Source: Alentia gelatinosa (lineage: Eukaryota; Annelida; Polychaeta; Phyllodocida; Polynoidae). Taken from it: DNA of 64,000 bases. Below are positions 40,809-52,800 of this stretch, piece by piece. The position numbers and the translations under genes are program-made. How positions within the stretch are numbered: position 1 is the first letter of the stretch; every line of letters begins with the position of its first letter. Where the stretch lies: assembly GCA_950022655.1 (NCBI GenBank), contig OX465580.1:121627016-121691015 (forward strand). The letters run 5' to 3'. Under the pieces are notes generated by a model that was not told the origin of the DNA, did no database searches, and saw only the letters and a list, made by a program, of their open reading frames with translations.

Positions 40809-43800
40809 TTTATAATCTCTTTATTCACTTCTGTTATATTAACAGTTCTTCCAGTGAGGAGGTACATCAAAATAGATCCTCTGACATAACATGGTTGATA
40901 AAGAAGGATGAAATAATGAGGGGTTTAGTAATAAGCACTATATAGTTCACGAATTTTACTCTTGAACCTTTCTTAACAGTCTTAACTCCTTTTTAAAGTC
41001 TTCCTTAGTTTTGGCCTTTTGGACATGCTGCGGTAGCAGGTTCCATTGGAGTATTCCTCGATGGAATGGGCATTAGTTTTCCCTATTTGTTCCAAGAACC
41101 TGATCTATATCTAAACGTACATTCAAGGGGAACATTTCATACCTCCATATTCACAACTGGGTATTTATGTTAACATACATATGTTATCTCTATAAATATC
41201 AATTGAGGAAAAGAAGAAAAATAAGTAGAACATAATGAGATGGTTATGTGATGGGAGAAAAAAAAAGCTCCATTAACATCTTTATTTTACACAAGGTATG
41301 AAATTCTATATAATGAAAATGAAAGCGTAGATTTCCATGGAAACCTAGAAAACCTGTCATCTCTGTATTATATACTGAAAATGAAAACAAGGATTTCCAT
41401 GGAAAACTGGAAAGCTACACTCTCTGGTTTAAAAACCCTTAAAAGCATGGTCGTTAACCTTACGCGGTCTGACTGCTTGGTGAGCTCGACAACTTGCTGG
41501 TTGAGCAGCGCGTTCTCCTTCACCAGGTGAGAAGAGTCCTCGGAAAGCTTGTTCCTCAGGAAGCGGTCCTGTTCAGCTGCCATCTCAGCTTCCTTCACTT
41601 TCTGTCTGAGATTTCGCACCTCGTCCTGCACAAACAGGGATGGATAAATTAGCTCAGCAAATCAGCAGAACAACCATTAAAAGCCTATAAAATATCGACA
41701 CCAGTCCCTGGTTCAGACTCATAACAAGAGGTATCAATGTATGATACACTCATACAACTGCCCTATATACCTTTCACATACATTAATACTTCTACATTTG
41801 ATTGTATAATGAACATATTTTCACAGATGAATGTAATATTTGATTCTGACATGATATATTAGTTCCTTTATGGTAACATACTGATTTAAACACTACACTC
41901 ATAGATATAACCTACCTTCATTTCCTGGTGGCAAAAATACATAAGACATATTTGAATTATTTTTCCCACTAAATATATAGTAAATTTACGATTAAATTCA
42001 TTAAAAATCCTATCCTCCCATCAACATAAATATTGATATTAAGCTTGAAGCAACCAAAAGAACCCGATGTTTCTCTTAAGGTTTAAGGCCCTACACGATG
42101 TACAGCTCGATTTGTACGCATTGGAAACTGGCATCGCAAGTTAGTATTTAGTTAGGTGGGAATTGAGAAATGATATACAAAAATACCATATTCAATTTCT
42201 AGGAGAATGACACGGTTTTTACTTTATAAGGTGAATTATACATTTAATGTTCCGAGCGGAGGGTTTGCGTGTACGTACCCGCAGGTCATCGGACACCTTG
42301 TCCTGCAGGCTGCTCGTACTACAGAAGTACTTCTCCTCCATCTCTCGCAGCTTGGTCTCCGTCTGCAGCAGCTCGGCTCGCTTCTCCTCCAAGGCCTGCT
42401 GTGTCAAGCGCTGCTCATCCGACTTGATGTCCAGCTGTGGGCAGAAAAAATATTAGATTTTCACTTTTTTTTTTTTTTAAACTTCCATTGACATTCGAAG
42501 AATACATGTTTTTATTCCATGCAATAATGAAGGTATTACTTAATTTAGAAACACGATGATCGGCTGTTAAACAGGTTGCTTATATTGTATCATGTCATTT
42601 ATAATATTTTATGTACTACTCATTATTAAGAAGATATTGGATTTTTGTGTTAAACCCTGATTCTGTATCTTCTATTGTAAAATATCTACCTGTAGTGGAA
42701 AAATCTAACCTAGCGTTAGAATTGTTTGGATGTAATAAAAAAAAGAGTGAGCTGAACTGATTGCGACTGACATAAAATAGCAGAAACGTTGTGTCAATAA
42801 ATCATAATGCAACTCCCAACATCACATAATACAAGATCTAGGAAACAAAAGATTCTGGTATTTGTTGGTTATGTGAGTCTAACCCAAAAGTTAATCATTT
42901 GTTTAATTCTGTAATTTTATCCTACACTGCGGATAAGAAGAAGTGAGCTGACCTGGTTGCGGATGACCTGGAGGCGTGTCTCCACGTCTCGCGTGGACTG
43001 GTGTGTCTTGGTGAGTTCCTCCTGGCCCTGGCGGATGAGGTGTTCTTTACGTTTGTTATCACGCCCCAGTAAATCCTTCTCCTTCTTCACCTGCACCACC
43101 TCGTCAAGCAGCAGTCGCTTCTCCCGCTGGTGGGCCTCTATCCAATCAAACGATGTTATATTTTGGACAATCATAGCTAAGTCTGATTAATTTGTTATTA
43201 GAAGTGCTACAAAAATGAGTTATATGAGTGTACCAGAAAACTGTGAGGGCACTCATACCGGCGAGAGTTATTACATTTTATTTCACCGCGGTATTTTTCT
43301 CCATAGGCTTAACATTAGGAACTCATATTCCATGGCCATGAAGGTAGTGTACCCAATACTCAAAGGCTAATTGGGTGATTCACTTTATCAATTAATAATG
43401 TTATACAGGGTGAGATAAAATCAGAAACCCACTCGATGAAAATAACTTGGTCCAAACTCCACCTCGTTTGACCACAGAATGATTCACGCAGCTTCGCTCT
43501 GTGGTCAAACATGATGGAGTACGGACCAAGTTATTTTCATCTCGTTTCCTTCTAACTATTTCACGTCTATATTTCACATTCATATAGATGACTTGCCTAT
43601 AAACAAATTTCCCAAGGTGACACACCTACTCTACTTGACGTATCAATACCTGTCTACTCACTACATAGGTTAACCATGCGTAAATATTTTTCGTGGGGAA
43701 TTTTCTTCCTATGAGGGACTGAGAAATCTTGGAAACATGTCAGTGTCGGATAATGGGGCTGAGGGTCTGCAGAGAGGTTCAAACTACTATTCTATTTAGG

Positions 43801-46800
43801 CTCAATTTATATTATCTTCGTTTTACTTGAGGAAAAATGATTTCAGATATTTAAAATGAAATCATAAAATATCCCTGCAGATGTGGCAATGTGAAGTTTG
43901 AGGAGCAGATTGTCACCCCTGCTTTTAGCTATGATACCTTAAACTTTTTGTACAACTTACCCACGGTGGATTTGTATGTTAAGTGAGGTGCATATTGACA
44001 TTATGCCATATCTAAATAACGGCCCTCCATTCCTCTTTCAGTTCCCAGGCTTGAATAACTACTATCCTGGGCAAACACGTGCGCGTGACCGCGTTTTTTA
44101 TTAGGGAGCGGGCGGCGGCTTGGTTAACATCGTTATTGACCATGGATCAGGGCTGGGGTGTGTGTGTGGAGGTTTGGTGTGAATGAGGCCCAATTTAATC
44201 TCTCTTTGCTTTACACAAGATTTTTTTTATATAAAACTGAAAATGAAAACAAGAATTTTCTTGAGATATAGGAACACTGCCACCTCTGTTGGTTAGACAT
44301 CGTTTCAGCTACGTTCGAGAATAACAAAACAAACAAACATTGTGTTTTTACTTTTTAGAATGTCAAAGAACCTACCCTCTTCTGACTTCAGCTTGGTCAC
44401 CAGTCTCTCCTTTTCCTGATGCATAAGTTCAATACTGGCTTCCCTGCGTCGTATTTCCACCTGAAGTCCATCCGTCTCAGACTGCATCATCTGTAGGGTT
44501 CAGAGAGAGATATAAGATATATCCCTAAAGATATCATACACGCGTGTGACACTGTATCACATTTTGTAATAGTCGCTCTTTATCAGACAGAGAAATAGCT
44601 TTCTTTACCCAAAAAGTTTTATTTGCTTCTATTTGTTTGATCAAGAGCTTTGAATCAAGCCATATTCTTCTGTATAGTAGGATTTTAATCACAATACTAA
44701 ATAGAATGATAAGGCAGTCGATTATTGCCTTAACTTGTTATTCCTGGTTATTAGTATGGATGAGCAGCATATGATAACCTCTCTTAGAAACTGACTCATG
44801 TGTCCGAATATTGGTAAGTGCTCTTCTGGTGGAGTCAATGACCTCGACATAAAGATAGAATTGACATAACTGGTCACTCTCACATATGATCTTCTTCAGT
44901 GTGTCCTACATGCAAATACTGACTGAACTGAAAATTCAAACAACCGACAGTTTTCTTTAAAACCTCAATAGACAAGGTACAACAAATACATACTTCAACC
45001 TCCACAGAGTTTAGACATTTTTTTTTTATGACAATCATTCTATAAAATATGAACTTGAAGATCTCGCGGTAGCCTGGGGTACAAAAGGTAGTGCCCCTAG
45101 GTGAGTCAGAACCTGAATTTGACATTATTGCGATATACATGAAGTATGTAAGTATGCTTATATGATAGTACATATGGAGTAAATGGTATTAGGGGGTAAG
45201 AGTTATGGGACTATTATTTATCTAAAGTGTATTTAATTTCAACCTTAATGAATTTTAACTTTTTTCTTCAGAAAACTCAATCTTATATTTAGTGACATTA
45301 AATAAGTAAATTTATACGTTATTTCACTGTATCATATGTGATTGCAGAGCTTTTTCTTTTTTTAATACAAAATTCTATTTTCTGGTCCTTAAGTCCCCTT
45401 TCATTTGACGAGCTGATTTGTAGCAAATTGTGATTTAGACTTACAGATACTTGTATAACAACCTCCTACTGTTTCACAGAATTTCACGTTATCATAATCT
45501 CTACCTTAAATTTAGACTTATTTTTCCCTTGCGTTCAACTCGTTTGAGCATGTTTGGGTAATGTGAGGTTCTGAAGCTGATATTTCAGATAAACACTAGT
45601 GCCTCAGACAGAAAGTGCACTTACTATCACACATACAGTATTGGCACAGTTCCCAGACACAGACATGGGTTACGAAAATAACAAATAATCCTGCGGTTTA
45701 GGGACCACAAGGGTTAGTGCAGACCCAGGGGCCAAGACTCCTGGAAGCAACTCCATCTTCGGCCATTCGAGGTTTTTTTTGGTTGTTTTTTTTGTATACA
45801 CAATTTTGTCAAATGAGCAATATGTTTTTCCCCACCTCACCCCTTCCTGTCCATTTTCTTTTCAGATTTCGATTGATCTCAACACGACCTTATAAGTTGG
45901 GCATAATCTCATAAATTACCCTGGAAAGCCTGGAATTCCAGTAAATCTAAATCGGGAAACCCCATGTCTGCAGGTAATAGATGACTAAATGTAGGGTGTT
46001 TTTGTGTTCCGCATGTTGAGAAGCAGTGTCAATCGCTACACCAAACTCAGGCTGGTGGAGTAATGCTATGGTGGGCAGAACGGGCAACGGTGAACTAATG
46101 ACCTAGAGACACAACCACAGAACATGCATTTAGACTACGCGGAGAATACTTACTGCAAAAATGAAAGAAGAAAACACTCCAGCAACCATGCAGCAAATAT
46201 AAAGTCGTGTAGTCGAAGGTAAAAAGACATTTTTAAGGGTATTGATACATATATGATTTCAATTGAGAAATTATATAATTATGAAAAAAAAAAAAAAAAA
46301 ATCGAACTTGGATGTGCTTATACACAAAAAGATTTGTTATGGACAGAATTGAAAATAAGACCTTTTATGAACTAAACAAGTGGTCTGCAACCTTGGTTAA
46401 CAACAGTCAGTGGCGCCCCTCATATATTACTCACCTATTATGATGTCCCTACTAAAACACATGTGGCCACAATCAAGGGTGTGCTCCACCGGGCCAACGG
46501 TATGGCCACAAAAAAACATCGCACAGTGGCTGTGCAGTGGCTGTGTTAGCTCACGTATAGAAACGGTGTAGTGGAGCAGACTCAATCGTTGCAGCCACAA
46601 GGCAAAGAAATGGTCAAACCTAATAGTTTAGCTTTTGCCTATTACTGGCTGGTGGTGCCCTGATAACAGTTGGTCTTGAATGGGCCTGTGGGTTTGTACG
46701 CTATAAACATGTTTGGCACATGCCTGCCGGCATAAAAAAATCACAATCATCGCGGGGGAACACAAGCTTTAACCACTACCCCTGGTTTATAGCAAAACCC

Positions 46801-49800
46801 TTTAACATTGTGTAAAGATCTGAAGTCATCGTAATATATTTCGGAGGATATCTATCCCAGGAAGAACGCCTCAAATTTTTTTTATTAATTCATTTATCTA
46901 TTAATCTATATGTCCTATTCTAAATCAATATCCAGAACCAAGACTGTCACGACTTGCGGGTGCTTCAGATTAATCTAGTAATACGCTCGTTCATTATCTG
47001 AACACCTTCATTTATTAAATTCCTATCTCTGTCCGGCGGACGCGGTTGTAGTTGAGAGCAGTTTGCACCCATTGACCCTGAGCGGTCAGCTAAGCGATTT
47101 TTGGCAATGATTGTTTTTGTTCATATGGCAAGTGAAACTTTCGTGAATGCCATCACATTAGAGACTTATGTAGGTTTTTAAAGTTTGGTAATAAGTACAG
47201 TAAATAATAGTATACGATCAAGATTTTGGTCCAATCAGTTAAACTCGGAGACATACACATGTATATATACTTCTTTGTATGGTCAAAGAAGTGTTTATGG
47301 TGGTGCCACCTATAGTTCCGATTCCACACCAAGGTTACATGTTGTTGTTTCCCATTTCTGTTTTTAACTTTTACTATAATTGTAGACTTTAGTTGGCTCT
47401 TTAATGCACATACTCTATCTTGCTCCAGTGATTTGGTAATTGAGCATTTTCCCCTTTATTTGGTTTTACAGAGTTTAAAAGACATGGATGTTTCAGACTT
47501 GGGCCAACTTGTTTAGGTTACATCTTTCTGAAGTTCATGTATTTGAATCGTGTTGAGATTTCTAAGGGTATCATTCCATTACTTTGTGTCATCTTGATAT
47601 ACTCTTTCTTTTCTTTATTATATGGTCGGCAAGTTACTTCCTAAATGTGTATGGGATTAGCGATCATATTCCTTCCCTATAAACAGGTGACATCTGGTGG
47701 AGAGTGGTACAGGACCGTAAACATTTAGAATTCTGTGTTATTAACAGAACCACTTTAATTATGTACAGAAGATCGATAATCCTACTTATCCGTTGCTTAT
47801 ATCATCAATATCTAAAAAAAAGTGTGTGATACTACACAACATATAATGCGTGTTTTTTTTTCATATCTAGAAGAGACGAGTGAAACATTGACCATGTTAG
47901 AAATAGCTGTATGACTTATCTTTCATATAAAACTGAGCTTTTAATGCCTTTATTGGTGTTTAACGGAATCTCCTTCACCCCTAGATAAACATTTCGACTA
48001 AATGTTGTCCTACATTGTACTTCGCCAGTTGATGTTTCACTCTTTATGCCTACTTTGCTTTCACATTCCTATCATTACCCTTATATTTGCCAATCAATAG
48101 ATGAAAATATGTTATATACAGTAGAACCCCGCCTGACGGACACCTCGCGTAATATGCGGACATCCCGCGTTAACGGACACCTTTGCTCGAAACGGATCCC
48201 TCTATTAAAGCTATCAGACAGACTTGCACAAGTCTATAGTCTGGGTGGAGTCAGTGGCTAACAACCAAGGCACGTCGTCCAATTTACACGTTGACCTTTG
48301 TCAAATCCACTCACCATCAACCCCAGACCTGGTGGGACACAAAGTGCTCTGAACACGTCTAGACTGGCAGACCTCACGAGCAGCGCACCACTCTGTTCAG
48401 ATTAAATTGAGGCTAGTTTTCCCTGAGTATATAGGGCACAGAGTGATTGCTTGTTCCGCCATCATCCGCCAGGAAATTGCAAGATAGGGCCACTGTAGTT
48501 GGGGAACAACCATTATTTTCTGTTGTCATAATCTACAGATAATCGTGAGATGAGGCTAAGACCCTTTTATCGCAAACCAGAATTTAAAAAAATAAAACCC
48601 ATTGATAACCGGAACCACACCTGGTGTGTTGTTTAGCAGGGGGAGGGGGGGGGGGGGGCAAGATGGCTGCCCCCATAACATAATAGCTATGTGCCCTATA
48701 CAACCTTGTGCATCAGAACCTAGTGGCCATCAGAACCCGCTCCTTACAGATTGTTTGGTTTGTCAATCGACCAGGGGGATAACATGGGAATATATAGTGA
48801 CTATCTCAAGGCTCAGCTTTTCTCACTTGCCTTAAGTCACAGTGGCAGGGTGATTAGACCTCGTGACCCTTTTCCGCCATGATCCAGAGTCACCATGACC
48901 CTACTTCCTGGTCGTGGTGACCCAGTGTCATGGTCGTGGTGACCCTGTGTCCTAGTCGTGGTGACCCAGGACTGGTCATGACGACCAAGTTAGGGTTAGG
49001 GTGTATAATAATATATACAAAGTGGATAATAGGTACTGGGTAAATCACAGTAACAGTATAGTGATAGTGATAGGGTTAGGGTTAGGGTGTATAATAATAT
49101 ATACAAAGTGGATAATAGGTACTGGGTAAATCACAGTAACAGTATAGTGATAGGGTTAGTCCGAGAAACTCTGACTGCCTAGCGGACAGTCAGAGAGCAC
49201 AACCGCTTATTCCCATAGTACAGAAAAGCATGTCCCTGGTTCTAAGTAATCCTGCCAATGCCAGTGCATGTTTATGCTCCCCTACCTTCAGAGATGCATA
49301 ATAATTCCTTATTGATGATAAAACTTCTGTTTTGTTCATTTGTGTTACTTCTGGGAGCCTTTTTGTACAACTTCTTTAACCACATTTCAACACTTCCACC
49401 TCATGTCGGCCATATTTGATAAGCTGGTTCCTGGCAATACCCTGTGAAGAATTACCTGCAGTTTTGAAACCAGTTTTTTGTTATTTTTGGCGCCTGCAGA
49501 ATGCATTGACATGGATTTTACAAACACTGGCTGTTCTATTACTTAGAACTAATGCAAAGGTAGGAAATTACTGTCATTTTACTGCATTTTGCCTCAGGAA
49601 ACTATCTATTACAAAGTCAGAAAGATTCAACCTATATTTATAAGGAAAACGGCTGCTGGGCTGAGATGTACATTTTTGGTCGACTTGTTAACATAGAACT
49701 CTATGGGACTGCTCTCTGACTGTCTGCACTGCTTCACAGTCAGAGCCTCTTGGACTAGGTTAGGGTTAGGGCCGTCTTCCCGGCGATCAAAGGTCACGGC

Positions 49801-52800
49801 GACTAGCACCTCGGGTCAAGACGACCACAATTTTGCGCGAAAAACCGGGTCATGGCGGAAAAGGGTCAGGACGACCATTAACCGTGGCAGTGACTGAATC
49901 CCTAAGATGGATTTAGGCAGACATCCTACTCTGAAACATTCACGGTGAGCATTCGTTTACGTCCCATATCTCAGAGCCATGGTATGAGAAGGACTGGCCT
50001 TTCATATAACATGAAGTCATTGCTGGGGATGAGTGGTTGTGGTGGGAAACGAACCCATAACTCTGTGATTACCAGCCCAGTGGTAACTGGGCTAACTCCC
50101 CACCCCCTCACTACACAGGTGGGCAGTTTTGCACATGCAGATCTATGTTGGTGGGTTGATGGTCTTATATTCATTTGTTGTTTGTGGAAATTAATATCTT
50201 GGTATTAAAGCTAGTTGTATCCTTTTGAGATTGACTCTCTGATTCAACCTAACTGGTTCTGGTGTGTGTGTGTTTGTAAACAGAAAACCAAATCAAACAG
50301 GGATCAGTGACACATGTATCAACATTTTAGACTTATAACAACATGTTTACAAATAATGAATAGATAATGACAATAAATTCCCATGATAAAAATGATGTGC
50401 TTAAATGTTAATTCAAATTGCTTATGATAAAAAATATCCCTAAACATGTACAAATTGAAGTATTAAGGAACACGTGCTAAAAGCGGAAGTTACTCACCCT
50501 GAGTTTGTGGAGCATGCGCTCTGCTTCAGACGTCATCTGGGGATGCATCTCTGTGGCTTTACGAGCCTGTTCCCGAGTGGTCAGTGTCAAGGACAGATTC
50601 ACTGTGTGTGCTTCCATACAGATAATTACATGATATACCATGGACAGTGTATCTCTAAAGTTGTATGTCCATGCATTTACCTAAGCACACACCTGCATGC
50701 AATACTACATGCACACACAACTGCATACATGCATGCATATACACACATGCATGACCACACATGTGTATGCATACTATCGTAAAACTGGATAAGGTTTAAT
50801 CGTGGCCACCGTATGCCACTTCTGGAGTTTTGGCTCCGGACTTCACTCGGCTTCGCCTCATGAAATCACTATACCAAACTCCAGTCGTGGCATACGGTGG
50901 CCACGATTAAAACGATTCAGGTTTTAATTTTATCCTACCCTGTCCCCTCGATTTTGGAATACTATGTGATAAAAATTCTGTATGCCACTAGTGGCATATA
51001 AAACTCTGTATGCCAGTCAGCGTGGCATACGGAAACTCAATGTTGAGCCTATGTGATTTTATATTAGGGGTAGGATAAACATTTATGCACAACTGTATAT
51101 ATGTCTACACAGCCACACAGACAAGTATATACACATGCTACTGATTACCGCACATATCACGGCATATGATATAGAGCGAAATAAAGAAAGGATGCTGAAC
51201 GCGTATATTTGAAGAAAAGTTAATCTATCCCCAGCAGACCATACCCGAGTAGTATACAAAAATGGCTGACTGTCTTTGTGCGTCAGAAAAACGCTGTATA
51301 ATGATGGATCAATTTTTTTTACCAAGTATTTTGACGTACGGAAACAGTAAGCCTGTTTTGCATTATCATTTACCGAAAAATGGCGAAATATTACCTAGCT
51401 ACGTGATGTCATACCCCGCACGTCACAGTGTAACGTACGGCCATAAATACGTCATGGGTAGCACTGGGCAGTAAGTGTAGGTGATACGCCCTTAGGTATA
51501 CGATAATGTGAAAGAACTGCCTGGGTAGTACTTTCATATTTTGTCACCAGGCCATGATACTAAATATTGCATAAAAGGCTTGTTTCTAATCTGTATTCTA
51601 TGATTATTATTTAAATAAATTTTCTTAGAAATGAACTTTGAAATATTACGTCCCCATCTCACATAAATGATTATGCTTTAAGGCACTAGCGGCACGCGTG
51701 GGTGACAACGATAGATGTATTAACATTAGATACAAATGTTGAGTAGTTCATAAAATAATTCTGTTTACTAGACCTTCTCATCATCCAGACTTTTGCGACA
51801 CCTCATCGAACGTGGTAAAGGATATAGAAAGTTGGCTTCCAGCTCCAGAAAGTAGACTTGTTGTTGGAGATTTTTGATGTACTCAGACTCGATGCGCTCC
51901 AGTTCTGCCGAGTTCTGCTTGGACTTCCTTTAAAACACCAATCACGAAAGATTCATGAAAGTCAGGTTATAATGTTGAATTATATGTATATATCGGCGAG
52001 ATGTTCGTCCAGTCTATGGCGTCTGGCAGTAAATGTGTGGAATAGGAAGTACACAAAGTGTGTGTGACACCTATCCAGTGACCAACATTGGCCGTTGACT
52101 GGGTGGGCAGCTCTAATTCTCAAGTATAGAAACTGGTGTAGTGGAGCAGACCACATGACAATAGCAGCGGCTGCACGGTAGTGGATTGATAGAACCTCAT
52201 AAATAAGCTTTTTTTTTATGTATACGGTTGATTGATAAACCCCATTGGAACCGTTTTGTGATCGATTCCCGGTCTCGGGAATCTGTAACCCCTGCACTTA
52301 ACCAACATTTCCATTTAGTAGTATGAAGAAGGTTTTTTTCCCAACCACACTCCTAACAAATCATAATACTACTTAAAATGTTGAGTAATTAAGCTCAGAC
52401 ATCAACACAATTGTTCAGTCTGATCACCTTGATACCCAGAAAGCTTACTAAGATGCCTGATGAACGATTCCGGCGAAACCTTGACCAAATTATCCCAAAC
52501 GGCAGAATATTTTGATCCTCTATCTCACTGCTTAGATATTATCAGTATAAGACTGTACACATCCTCCACAGATCACTGTAGAGACTCCAGGGATACGGTT
52601 TTTGACACTATAATATCACAGCTTTTAGTGCACTATGGTTACAGTGGTTAGGGGCAGTTCTTTAAACTGCCATTCAAGGTAGCATCGCTAGGGGAGAAGG
52701 AAGTCGCCTTGCCCTACATAAATAAGCTTTTCCTGGGTACTTGCCGCTGGCCTCCACAAAGCTGCCATGCAATGTTCTTTTTAAAGAATGTTTTCTTTCA

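Noticed and set aside
48829..49910. CRISPR-like reading of the short repeated GTCGTGGTGACCC units
   Set aside because: The units are degenerate, adjacent without spacers, inverted at the other end, and the genome is eukaryotic.
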